Shown: positions 1-7,918 of the stretch, piece after piece
Layout of the letters: each line of letters starts with the position of its first letter
How positions within the stretch are numbered: the first letter of the stretch is position 1
Assembly (NCBI GenBank): GCA_016281355.1
Contig: JAEEIL010000031.1
Span: 1-64,000, forward strand
Direction: 5' to 3'
Length of the DNA stretch: 64,000 nt
Origin: Elusimicrobiaceae bacterium
GTDB lineage: Bacteria; Elusimicrobiota; Elusimicrobia; Elusimicrobiales; Elusimicrobiaceae
The notes under the pieces: generated by a model
What the model saw: the letters and a program-made list of their open reading frames with translations, nothing else
Told to the model about the DNA's origin: nothing
The model's database searches: none
Program-made: the position numbers and the translations under genes

Positions 1-1
1 A

Positions 2-3000
2 GTAAAACCTACATTAACAAACACGTTTAAGGCACCAAGTAATATATTTAGTTTTATATTACCCGGTGGTTTAAGGGCAGGGGAGACATTAGTTGAAAGG
101 CAACGCAGATTGGAAGTAAGGAAACAATTAGGAAATGCAGCGGCGGCGGCACTTATCGGCGGATTAGCATTAAATACAGTCTTTACACCAGATGCTGATC
201 TTTCTTCGACAATTGGCTTAACTTTATCTGCTTTGCCGCTTTTCGGTGGTTTCAGTCCTTTTTATGTTAAAAACGATATTACTCAATTTTCTTTTGTGCA
301 ACCTGATACCTATTCACCGGCAAAAGCGTATGGCGTAGCCGAATTAACAAATTCTTCAGATGAAACAGAAGCCTACGTCAAATGGACAGGAAATAATGAA
401 ATACGCAGAACAATAAAGTTTAACAAAATCGTAGAAAAAATGGATATGCCAAACAATTATCCTTTATTCATCTTAGAATATCCGCGGGTTATATCTAGGC
501 ATCTTTTTTCTTTGCCACGCTCTGTAGCAAGAGGGCTAAAAACTGAAATAAAAAATATAAAGCCTTTGGTTCGTGATGGATATACAAGAATGAGAAGGCC
601 GATGATAATGACACCGGTAGATGTCACGGGGTTTGTGTTTAAAGAAAGATTATATTTAGACCCAGAATATGATTTCCAATTGCAAGATTTTGAAGATGCA
701 AAAGCAGAGATTATGACTGCTTTGCATGGTAAACCTATTACCGAGGAAGAATGGGCACAAGTTATTAAATTCTTTAAAACCTTAAATGATGAAGGGTTTT
801 ATCATACAGACTTGGGTCAAAATTTATTTTTTAAACGTAATGATGAGGGTAAATTGGTTTTGGGGCTTGTGGATCTTGAAGATTCCTCAGTCGCCCAAAG
901 AGGGTTCCCATTACAAAAAAATGATCGCATTGATATGGAAAGGTTGGGCTTAATACAGGAACAATTAGAAAAAATGGGTGCGAAAATAAAATCCGATAAA
1001 AATATCGGCGTAAGAGATGATAGTGAATCTAATTCTGTAAAAATAGAGCCGATGTCTGTTTCAGAAGAGACGAAAATTCCATCATTAACTCAAACAAATA
1101 AACCTTTTTTAATGAATCCTGTAGATTTTTTGGATATTAATACTGCTTATGATTTTAATAAATCTGTTTTCAAGCTATGGCCATCAGGCGGTGGCGTTGG
1201 AAGTGGTTTTTTGATTGAAATCCCATGGTTTGGTGCAAAAAGACAAGCTATCATTACGGCGGGGCATTGTGTTAGCCACTGTCCTAATGATCCTGTTAAA
1301 GTTACCAGAGATGGAAATGTCAAAATAACAGACGCAGATGTCTTATTATATAGTTCCCCACTTTATGCTACTGAAGAGAAAACAGAAGATATAGGAGATT
1401 ATGCTTTGTTGTTCCCACGTGACCAGATAACTGATGCAAAACCACTTGACGTTAATTTAGATGAACCTATGAGGCTGTTTCGTCATGAAGATTTTATAAC
1501 CGCAGGATATCCAGATGGCTATTTCTTTAAATTGAGAAAACATAAATATCATGGTCGTTACTTTGAAGGTGTTGATTTCGGAGGTGAAAATACTGTTTAT
1601 TTGGAGAATGATGCAATAGAACCTGGAGATAGCGGAGGGCCGCTATTAATTGAAACTTGGCCAAATCCACGTGAATATAGTGTGTTTGGTATAGTAGTTA
1701 CAGGTGATGGGAAAACAATTACAGGAGTTCAAAATTTAAATTGGTTAAAGAAATTTATACAAGGAGATGTTAAACCGTCAGATATTATCGGGTTTCCTCA
1801 GCCGGGTTATAAGTTCGGAGATAAATTAAAAGCACCTTTTTTGCCAATACATTTTTTATTCCAGTCTTCTCAATTTCCGACTAAACAAGAATCAAATGAT
1901 GTAAATAGGGTTTCTGGTGGATTACTGCAGCCAATGTCTTTATATCCGTTTACATATAGTGGGAGAGATGATTTCCATTCCATCGCAGAAAATTTTGAAA
2001 GCACAGGCAAAGAAGAGAAAGAAAATCAAGGTGTTATAAGCATAAAAATCGGTGAAGATATTACCGAAGATGCCGAAGAATATGAAATAGAAGAAGAAGT
2101 GCCTTATAAAATTGCTGTGGGGCAAGATTTTATGCCGGATTATCGAATTGGAGATAAGGGAATATTGCAAATTATAAATGGCAAAACTTGGTCCCATGGA
2201 CATCCCACTAAAAATCGTAAAGATAGAAATTTGCGATTTGGGATTATAGGTATTAATTCCGATGACTATCTTAGTCCGGATCAAGAATCAGATTTAATAC
2301 TTGGAAAAAAGAAGGAAAAAATTTCCGATAATCAAAAAGAAATTAACAAGCAGAGAAAACGTTTTAATAAAAGAGCAAGTTCACCGATGAGACATGTGGG
2401 TTTTGATAAATGTCGTAAAATTGCTAAAGCACTTGGAATGAAAACTTGGGAAGAATTACAACCTTTTATTTTAGATCATGAATTGGTTGATCTTATAGCT
2501 ACGACAAATATCGATAGTGATCGTATGGATCAGATTGTTAGTAGAATGCAAAAGTTGTATGAAAAATATAAAGTTGAAATAGATAATGCCAGTGAAGGTA
2601 ATTTTACATTTGCTTATATGACCAGATATATTGATTTTGGAAATAATGTTTCGAATATTCATATGGTAAAAGAAGTTAAAGGGAATAATGAAGATTTAAA
2701 GGCATTTCTCAAGTATAAAGATACAGAACAATTAGATTTTCTGTCCCCTTCAGGAAATGCGGGCCCTAATAATTCAGTTCAAACTTTAGCACTTTATACA
2801 CGACTTTTAGGTTGTACATTAGAAAAGCCTTGCTTTGCCAAATTAACTGATGAACCGCCAGTTTTGCGCCTATATAGTAATGATGGAAGCAAACTAATAC
2901 GTGTTTCCCAACATGAATATACGTTAAAAGATAACTCTATGGGATTACATTTTCATTATTACGAAATAGGTGGAGATTTTTCAATTAATTATAGGTTTAA

Positions 3001-3124
3001 TATAGATAAATATACTCAAGTTAATAATATGTTCCCCAAAACTGCCAAAGAAATACAAGATATTATGTTACCTGAAAGAGAAATTTGGATAGAAATTTCA
3101 AATAGTGGTATTATAACAAAATAA
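2..3124 (+). CDS. Large protein with kinase-like segment and trypsin-like serine protease domain (5' end outside window)
   Basis: The frame is open from base 2, so the gene starts upstream of the window and is 5'-truncated here. The TTG at 110 is not a convincing start. A protein-kinase-like catalytic loop, HTDLGQN, lies at 803-823, followed by VDLED at 869-883; together they resemble the HxDxxxxN and DFG-position Asp of the kinase fold. Further on is a trypsin-like (S1) domain with a complete triad: His in TAGHC (codon 1265), Asp in IGDYAL (codon 1397) and Ser in GDSGGP (codon 1631). The last ~500 residues are not recognised; they include a Lys-rich stretch around 2300-2370. A hydrophobic stretch near 130-260 may be a membrane segment. 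The protease call is firm. The kinase-like call rests on one motif pair and may be a pseudokinase or a phosphotransferase of the same fold. Substrates are unknown. Confidence 0.75.
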   Translation, partial: VKPTLTNTFKAPSNIFSFILPGGLRAGETLVERQRRLEVRKQLGNAAAAALIGGLALNTVFTPDADLSSTIGLTLSALPLFGGFSPFYVKNDITQFSFVQPDTYSPAKAYGVAELTNSSDETEAYVKWTGNNEIRRTIKFNKIVEKMDMPNNYPLFILEYPRVISRHLFSLPRSVARGLKTEIKNIKPLVRDGYTRMRRPMIMTPVDVTGFVFKERLYLDPEYDFQLQDFEDAKAEIMTALHGKPITEEEWAQVIKFFKTLNDEGFYHTDLGQNLFFKRNDEGKLVLGLVDLEDSSVAQRGFPLQKNDRIDMERLGLIQEQLEKMGAKIKSDKNIGVRDDSESNSVKIEPMSVSEETKIPSLTQTNKPFLMNPVDFLDINTAYDFNKSVFKLWPSGGGVGSGFLIEIPWFGAKRQAIITAGHCVSHCPNDPVKVTRDGNVKITDADVLLYSSPLYATEEKTEDIGDYALLFPRDQITDAKPLDVNLDEPMRLFRHEDFITAGYPDGYFFKLRKHKYHGRYFEGVDFGGENTVYLENDAIEPGDSGGPLLIETWPNPREYSVFGIVVTGDGKTITGVQNLNWLKKFIQGDVKPSDIIGFPQPGYKFGDKLKAPFLPIHFLFQSSQFPTKQESNDVNRVSGGLLQPMSLYPFTYSGRDDFHSIAENFESTGKEEKENQGVISIKIGEDITEDAEEYEIEEEVPYKIAVGQDFMPDYRIGDKGILQIINGKTWSHGHPTKNRKDRNLRFGIIGINSDDYLSPDQESDLILGKKKEKISDNQKEINKQRKRFNKRASSPMRHVGFDKCRKIAKALGMKTWEELQPFILDHELVDLIATTNIDSDRMDQIVSRMQKLYEKYKVEIDNASEGNFTFAYMTRYIDFGNNVSNIHMVKEVKGNNEDLKAFLKYKDTEQLDFLSPSGNAGPNNSVQTLALYTRLLGCTLEKPCFAKLTDEPPVLRLYSNDGSKLIRVSQHEYTLKDNSMGLHFHYYEIGGDFSINYRFNIDKYTQVNNMFPKTAKEIQDIMLPEREIWIEISNSGIITK

Positions 3125-3155
3125 CCCCCGCTTTAATTAAGAGGGGGTTGTTTTA
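3123..3155. terminator. Hairpin terminator between the protease gene and rplS
   Basis: A 7-bp stem, AACCCCC at 3123-3129 with GGGGGTT at 3143-3149, overlaps the stop codon and is followed by GTTTT. It separates convergent genes and probably works in both directions. Confidence 0.75.
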
Positions 3156-3175
3156 AAACAAATTATTTTACTAAT

Positions 3176-3607
3176 TTATTTTGTTTCGGTTTCTTTTGCC
3201 GGGGCTTCAGCTGCAGGGGCAACTGTTTCAGCGGTAACTTCTTCTTTAACAGTTTCTGCACCGGGGATTGCTTTTGCTTTTTCTTGGAGTCTTGCTGCTT
3301 TACCGGAAAGTGCCTTAAGGTAATTAAGTTTAGCGCGGCGTACTTTGCCATTTCTTAATACTGTAATGCTTTCAATTCTGGGGCTGTTGATGGGGAAAAT
3401 TCTTTCCACACCGACGCCGAAAGAAATCTTGCGAACGGTAAAACTTTCGCTGATTCCATGACCGCGGCGTGCAATAACAACACCGTCAAAATTTTGGATT
3501 CTTTCATTGTCGCCTTCTACGACTTTTACGGCAACACGTACTGTGTCACCTGCTTTGAAAAAAGGAATATCCTTTTTTAATTGTTTATTTACTTCTTCAA
3601 TGTTCAT
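3176..3607 (-). CDS. rplS: 50S ribosomal protein L19
   Basis: L19 lies at the 30S-50S interface of the ribosome. The N-terminal ~115 residues match the family well ([46 protein letters not shown]). The protein has 143 residues; the excess is a low-complexity Ala/Glu/Thr/Lys tail after about residue 115, beyond the usual family length. The start overlaps the trmD stop by 4 bases, as expected for translational coupling in the rpsP-khpA-trmD-rplS operon. It is the last gene of that operon. Confidence 0.97.
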   Translation of the reverse strand: MNIEEVNKQLKKDIPFFKAGDTVRVAVKVVEGDNERIQNFDGVVIARRGHGISESFTVRKISFGVGVERIFPINSPRIESITVLRNGKVRRAKLNYLKALSGKAARLQEKAKAIPGAETVKEEVTAETVAPAAEAPAKETETK

Positions 3608-4326
3608 TTTTTTCTCCTCTTGAGTCTTTTTACTTCATCGCTTGTTTTGAGAGGTCTATTATCAAGCATATCTGGCCGAAATTGTTTTGTAATTTCTAAC
3701 GCCATTTTTTGTTTCCAGGCCTCTATTTCTTTATGGTTTCCGCTTAGTAAAACTTGCGGAACCCGCCTTCTATGCCAAACCTCCGGCCTAGTATATTGGG
3801 GGGCTTCCAGTAAGGAATTTTCAAAGCTTTCTTCCGTTGTAACGGTTTCTTTTTTGAATGTTCCTTTTTGCAAACGGGTTATTGCATCTGTAATGCTTAA
3901 TGCTGCAAGTTCGCCGCCTGTGAGGATAAAATCCCCTAAAGAAATTTCAAGGTCTATTTCAGGGTATATTCTTGCGTCCACACCCTCATAATGCCCGCAT
4001 ACAATAATTAAGTGTTTCTTTTTAGCAAGTTTTTTTGCTAAATCTTGCGAAAACTTTTTGCCGCGGGGGCTTGTTAAAATGACTAAAGAATTTGTTTTCT
4101 TAACTTTCTTTATTGCCTTATAAAGCGGATCTGCTTTCATTAACATTCCGGCACCGCCGCCGTAAGGCCTGTCATCAACAGTTTTATGTTTATCTTTTGT
4201 AAACTCTCTTGGATTTGTGCAACTGATATTTACTGCTTTTGCTTCACGCGCCCTTTTTAAAATACTTGTATTTAAATACGGCGTTATAACTTCCGGAAAC
4301 AAGGTGATAATATCAATTTTAAGCAT
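3604..4326 (-). CDS. trmD: tRNA (guanine-37-N1)-methyltransferase TrmD
   Basis: TrmD methylates G37 next to the anticodon using S-adenosylmethionine, which prevents frameshifting. The 240-residue length is typical. The knotted SPOUT-fold signatures are present: the N-terminal DIITLFPEV, the [11 protein letters not shown] loop, the [10 protein letters not shown] motif and [15 protein letters not shown]. The gene sits between khpA and rplS in the common bacterial order, overlapping khpA by 1 base and rplS by 4. It has no promoter of its own in the overlaps, so it depends on operon transcription. Confidence 0.97.
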   Translation of the reverse strand: MLKIDIITLFPEVITPYLNTSILKRAREAKAVNISCTNPREFTKDKHKTVDDRPYGGGAGMLMKADPLYKAIKKVKKTNSLVILTSPRGKKFSQDLAKKLAKKKHLIIVCGHYEGVDARIYPEIDLEISLGDFILTGGELAALSITDAITRLQKGTFKKETVTTEESFENSLLEAPQYTRPEVWHRRRVPQVLLSGNHKEIEAWKQKMALEITKQFRPDMLDNRPLKTSDEVKRLKRRKK

Positions 4327-4556
4327 TAGTCCTCAAGTTTAAGTGTTACTTTGCGTTTTTCTTTTGCCGCATAAGCGCCTAATACGGTACGAACAGCTTT
4401 AATAATACAGCCATCCTTCCCTATAATGCGCCCTTTATCGGCTTCATCGACACGCACAGTAAGATAAACATTATTATCTTCTTCTTTAGCATCTATAACT
4501 ACTGCATCCTTGTTTTGTGCTAAAGATTTAAGCAGGTAATTTGCCAATTCTTTCAT
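4326..4556 (-). CDS. khpA: KH-domain RNA-binding protein KhpA (YlqC family)
   Basis: This 76-residue protein is essentially a single type II KH domain. The GxxG RNA-binding loop is visible as IIGKDG, followed by a helix (IIKAVRTVLGAYA). In other bacteria, small KH proteins in this operon position bind RNA broadly and act with KhpB/Jag; that partner is not in this window. It lies 10 bases after rpsP and overlaps trmD by one base. The family call is secure; the precise role here is inferred from other bacteria. Confidence 0.92.
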   Translation of the reverse strand: MKELANYLLKSLAQNKDAVVIDAKEEDNNVYLTVRVDEADKGRIIGKDGCIIKAVRTVLGAYAAKEKRKVTLKLED

Positions 4557-4566
4557 GGTCTATTAC

Positions 4567-4809
4567 CTATTTGCTTGCTTTTTTTATTAAGGCTGCAACA
4601 GTCTTAGAAGGCAATGCACCGACTTTGACCCATTTATTAACTTTTTCTAAGTCAATATGGAGTTGCTCGTTTTCTTTTAAGCAAGGATTGAAGGTGCCAA
4701 GCACTTCTTTAGCTTGTGCGCCAACGGCACTCCTCTTTTCCGCTACGATAACGCGGTATTGAGGCTGTGTCCTTTTGCCTGTTCTTTGCAGACGAATTAC
4801 TACTGCCAT
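4567..4809 (-). CDS. rpsP: 30S ribosomal protein S16
   Basis: S16 is an early-assembly protein of the small subunit. The 80 residues include the family N-terminus (AVVIRLQRTGKRTQPQYRVI), VAEKRSAV and the LGTFNP motif. A good Shine-Dalgarno (GGAG) lies a few bases before the ATG. It is the first ribosomal gene of the rpsP-khpA-trmD-rplS group and follows rpe by 46 bases, so it may be read through from the fmt promoter or from an internal promoter I could not identify. Confidence 0.97.
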   Translation of the reverse strand: MAVVIRLQRTGKRTQPQYRVIVAEKRSAVGAQAKEVLGTFNPCLKENEQLHIDLEKVNKWVKVGALPSKTVAALIKKASK

Positions 4810-4855
4810 ACATACTCTCCTTTATTAGATTGCGCATAATGCGCGATAAAATTAG

Positions 4856-5527
4856 CTATTCAATAGCATCTTTTAAATCTTTATATGCTTGTTTTATGTT
4901 GTCGGTACCAAATAACGCATTACCTGCAACGAAAGCATTTGCACCGGCCGCTTTGGCTATTTTGATAGTATTTTTATTGATACCACCGTCAACTTCAAGC
5001 CAAATAGGGCGGTTTGCAATTATTTTTTTTACTTCTTTGATTTGTTTCGGTCCGTTTTCTAAAAATGCTTGTCCGCCGAACCCTGGGTAAACCGTCATAA
5101 CCAAAACCAAATCTATAACGTCTAAAAACTGTTCCAAAACTTGCGGTTTTGTGTCCGGCTTTATTGAAATACCTGCACACAAACCTGCATTCTTTATTTG
5201 TTTCAAAAGGTTTTTTAAATTTCCTTTTGATTCTACATGTAAAGTCAAAGAACTTGCACCTGCTTTTATAAAAGCATCTAAATATTTTTGCGGATCTTCT
5301 ACCATTAAATGCACGTCTTGTGCAAGTTTCGTGACAGTGTTAATCCACTTAACCGTCGCCGGGCCGAAACTTAAATTTGGTACGAAATGTCCGTCCATAA
5401 TATCAATGTGCAACCAGCTCGCTCCAAGTTCCGTAACAGCCTTAATCTGTTCACCCAAAATTAACTGATTTGCAGATAGTATTGAGGGTGCAATGGCATT
5501 AAAAGGCGGTTTCGGAAGTGGTATCAT
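4856..5527 (-). CDS. rpe: Ribulose-phosphate 3-epimerase
   Basis: Rpe interconverts ribulose 5-phosphate and xylulose 5-phosphate in the pentose phosphate pathway, in the cytoplasm. The 223 residues show the TIM-barrel signatures: APSILSAN near the N-terminus, HIDIMDGHFVPNLSFGP carrying metal-binding His and Asp, HLMVEDP, the VYPGFGGQ phosphate loop and VDGGI. The gene starts 5 bases after the PASTA-protein stop and belongs to the fmt-PASTA-rpe transcription unit. Confidence 0.96.
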   Translation of the reverse strand: MIPLPKPPFNAIAPSILSANQLILGEQIKAVTELGASWLHIDIMDGHFVPNLSFGPATVKWINTVTKLAQDVHLMVEDPQKYLDAFIKAGASSLTLHVESKGNLKNLLKQIKNAGLCAGISIKPDTKPQVLEQFLDVIDLVLVMTVYPGFGGQAFLENGPKQIKEVKKIIANRPIWLEVDGGINKNTIKIAKAAGANAFVAGNALFGTDNIKQAYKDLKDAIE

Positions 5528-5532
5528 AGATA

Positions 5533-6528
5533 TTATTTCAATTCCTTTTGGCGTACCAAAATACCGTCAACATAAATTCTTACGGTTGCTTCACCGCCGT
5601 AAGGAATATTTAAGTCAATTTTACTGCCGGCTTGTTTAAGTTCATTCAAAATTTCTTTTTCGCCCAAATTGTCAATCAAAATTATACGAACACGATTATC
5701 ATTTTTACCTTGCGGTAATTCATAGTGTATGCGGTGTAGTTTTTCACCCATAACTTCTTTATTGGAACTTATGACAACTTCCAAAGTTTCTCCGGTATGA
5801 AGTTCCTCATCAGCAAGAGGTTTTTGTGAAAGTACTGTTCCGCTTGGGAAGAAAGATGCCGGGTTTTCTGTTACGCTGATTTCAATATTGTTATTTGAAG
5901 CCCAGTTACTTGCATCCGCAAATTTTTTGTGGCGAAAATCAGGTACTAAAATCACACCACTGTTTGGGGCACCATTTGAGACGATTAAATCAATTTTCTC
6001 ACCTTTAACAACCAAAGTTGCAGGCGCAGGTGTTTGGCTGATAATATTGCCTTTTTCCACTTCAACTGAATAGGCAGTATCTGTCTTACCTATTTCTAAA
6101 TTAGCTTGCCTCAAAGTAAATTCTGCGTCTCTTAAAGGCATAGAAGTAACATCCGGTACTTCAACATTTTCCTTACCTTGGCTTACCCAAACACGCACGA
6201 CCTTACCTTCGCGAACTAAAATACCAGCGGGTGGAAGTTGCCTTATGACTGAACCGGCAGGAATATCCGGTTGATATTCTTCCCCGGCTTTGCGCATAGC
6301 CAGATTCACATTTGCGAGCAAATCAAGTGCGGTGTCAACAGTTTTATTTGTTAAATCCGGGACAGGTTTTTCTTTTCTAGTGTGAACCAGTGCGGAAAAA
6401 GCCCAATTAAAAGAAAAAAAGGCTATTGTACCGATAAATGCAATAACCAAAATTAAAGCGGAAATTGCTTTCAAAACTTTTACTGTGATAGATCGTTTGC
6501 TTTCTAAAATTTCGTTATTATCTTGCAT
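5533..6528 (-). CDS. Membrane-anchored protein with three PASTA domains, no kinase domain
   Basis: The protein has 331 residues. A short cytoplasmic N-terminus is followed by one transmembrane helix (about residues 18-42) and three consecutive PASTA repeats, each opening with a VPD-type motif (about residues 58, 124 and 195), then a C-terminal segment without recognisable repeats. PASTA domains are known to bind peptidoglycan fragments or lipid II, usually as the outer part of Ser/Thr kinases or penicillin-binding proteins; neither is fused here. The gene starts 2 bases after fmt and lies just before rpe. A role as an envelope sensor or scaffold is inferred. The only Ser/Thr kinase in this window (61129) has no PASTA repeats. 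Confidence 0.85.
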   Translation of the reverse strand: MQDNNEILESKRSITVKVLKAISALILVIAFIGTIAFFSFNWAFSALVHTRKEKPVPDLTNKTVDTALDLLANVNLAMRKAGEEYQPDIPAGSVIRQLPPAGILVREGKVVRVWVSQGKENVEVPDVTSMPLRDAEFTLRQANLEIGKTDTAYSVEVEKGNIISQTPAPATLVVKGEKIDLIVSNGAPNSGVILVPDFRHKKFADASNWASNNNIEISVTENPASFFPSGTVLSQKPLADEELHTGETLEVVISSNKEVMGEKLHRIHYELPQGKNDNRVRIILIDNLGEKEILNELKQAGSKIDLNIPYGGEATVRIYVDGILVRQKELK

Positions 6529-6529
6529 A

Positions 6530-7477
6530 TTATTTAAAAATTATATTTCCTTTCTGATATTTCTTGCCGTTTATATAAGCAAAAGCAGGCATCAAAGACT
6601 TACCTGCCGGGCGAACTGTTTCAACCAATAAAACACCCTCTTTACATTTTACAAAAAAACCGACATTCCTTTCAATAGAAACTAATGCCCCGGCCTCATA
6701 ACTTACTGCATTTTGATTTGAGGGGGGAATAGAAGTTTTAATTATTTGCACAATTTGACCATCAGTTGTATTGGCTTTTGCAAAACCCGGCGCGCCGGCG
6801 GCAAGTGCGCGAACTAAATTATTTATTTGCTCTGCTGTTTGATTTTTAAAATTTATTAGTGTTTGTTCCTTGCTGATTAAGGGCGCAAAGGACGGAGTTC
6901 CGCTTTGAGGTGTTTTTGAGTATGTTTGACTTTCGGCCTTAGTTAAAAAATCTTTTAAAACTTGCGTTGCGATATTTGTTAATTTTTCAAATAAAGTTAC
7001 GGCATTGTCTTGCGGTAAAATATCAACTTCTTTAGTAGCAATTATTGCGCCGGTATCCATGCCTTCATCGATAGAAAATAAGGTTATGCCGGTTTTTGTT
7101 TCACCGTTCATTAAAGCAGATTGTACAGGTGAAGCACCGCGATATTTCGGCAGTATTGAAAAATGCACATTTACTATACCTTGTTTTAGAGCATCTAAAG
7201 CAGGTTTGCGGAAAATTTTACCATATGCTACACAAATACCGATATCGGCGTTCAGCGCAGCTATATTGGAAACAAAATCTTTTAATTTTTCCGGACTGGC
7301 TACGGGTAAATTATTGTTTATTGCAAATTCCTTTACGGGGCAAGGTGTCAAAACAAGCCCGCGGCCTTTTGGCCTGTCGGGTTGCGTTACAACTAATTTG
7401 ACATCCGTTTGTTTTGCAAGCACTTCCAAAAAAGGAACTGCAATTTGCGGAGTACCGAAAAATACTGTTTTCAACAT
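6530..7477 (-). CDS. fmt: Methionyl-tRNA formyltransferase
   Basis: Fmt formylates initiator Met-tRNA with 10-formyl-tetrahydrofolate. The 315 residues include the formyltransferase N-terminus (VFFGTPQIAVPFLEVL), the catalytic Asn-x-His block VNVHFSILPKYRGASPVQ and the TGITLFSIDEGMDTGAI segment with the catalytic Asp, followed by the C-terminal tRNA-binding OB-like domain. There is no Shine-Dalgarno; a TAAAAT box lies exactly six bases before the ATG, so a leaderless transcript is predicted. It is the first gene of the fmt-PASTA-rpe unit. Confidence 0.96.
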   Translation of the reverse strand: MLKTVFFGTPQIAVPFLEVLAKQTDVKLVVTQPDRPKGRGLVLTPCPVKEFAINNNLPVASPEKLKDFVSNIAALNADIGICVAYGKIFRKPALDALKQGIVNVHFSILPKYRGASPVQSALMNGETKTGITLFSIDEGMDTGAIIATKEVDILPQDNAVTLFEKLTNIATQVLKDFLTKAESQTYSKTPQSGTPSFAPLISKEQTLINFKNQTAEQINNLVRALAAGAPGFAKANTTDGQIVQIIKTSIPPSNQNAVSYEAGALVSIERNVGFFVKCKEGVLLVETVRPAGKSLMPAFAYINGKKYQKGNIIFK

Positions 7478-7483
7478 GCTTAT

Positions 7484-7492
7484 ATTTTATCA
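7484..7492 (-). promoter_or_regulatory. Extended -10 promoter of fmt (leaderless type)
   Basis: On the minus strand, TGA-TAAAAT ends six bases before the fmt ATG (at 7477). No clear -35 is visible; the TG dinucleotide makes it an extended -10. Transcription should start at or within a base or two of the start codon. Confidence 0.6.
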
Positions 7493-7523
7493 TTTTTGAC
7501 GGTGCACATAAATGGTTTTAATA

Positions 7524-7532
7524 TGCTAAAAT
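7524..7532 (+). promoter_or_regulatory. Extended -10 promoter of the small lipoprotein gene
   Basis: TGC-TAAAAT at 7524-7532 lies about 31 bases before the start codon at 7564. The intervening leader carries AGGAG, so this transcript has an ordinary Shine-Dalgarno leader. It is divergent to the fmt promoter 35 bases away. Confidence 0.55.
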
Positions 7533-7563
7533 GTAGGTGTAAGTAAATTTACAGGAGATTAAT

Positions 7564-7878
7564 ATGAAAAAAACGACCTTAATTGCATGTGCAGTAGTTG
7601 CTTTAACTTGCTGCGCTTGCCAAACTGCAGAAAAAACCGAGAAAACCAACATTGATTATTCAAAAATTACTGTTCAAAATGTGTTAGATCAATCTGCACA
7701 AATGCGTCAAAATGTAAATGATTACAAAGCAGCGCAAAAGGCAGCTGATTCCCAAAATGCTAACACCGGTAAAACCGTAGTTAACAATATTAAAGATTCA
7801 GCAAAAACACAATATAATGAAGTAAAACAGCAACTCAAAAATGAAAGAGATGCTTGGTCTGATACTTTAAAGAAATAG
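7564..7878 (+). CDS. Small lipoprotein of unknown function
   Basis: This is a 104-residue protein with a lipoprotein signal peptide: a Lys-rich start, a hydrophobic core and the lipobox LTCCAC, with lipidation expected on a Cys near residue 19. The remainder is hydrophilic, rich in Gln, Asn, Lys and Ala, and is predicted to be helical or coiled-coil, reminiscent in style of Lpp-like envelope proteins without detectable homology. AGGAG precedes the ATG. It is flanked by its own promoter and a hairpin terminator, so it is probably monocistronic. The stop codon is TAG. Confidence 0.8.
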   Translation: MKKTTLIACAVVALTCCACQTAEKTEKTNIDYSKITVQNVLDQSAQMRQNVNDYKAAQKAADSQNANTGKTVVNNIKDSAKTQYNEVKQQLKNERDAWSDTLKK

Positions 7879-7884
7879 ATTATA

Positions 7885-7918
7885 AAATCCCCCGGATATT
7901 CCGGGGGATAATTGTTTT
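7885..7918 (+). terminator. Intrinsic terminator after the small lipoprotein gene
   Basis: CCCCCGG at 7889-7895 pairs with CCGGGGG at 7901-7907 over an ATATT loop, followed by a T-rich tail ending in TGTTTT. The tail includes GATAAT at 7907-7912, exactly six bases before the next ATG at 7919. Confidence 0.85.
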
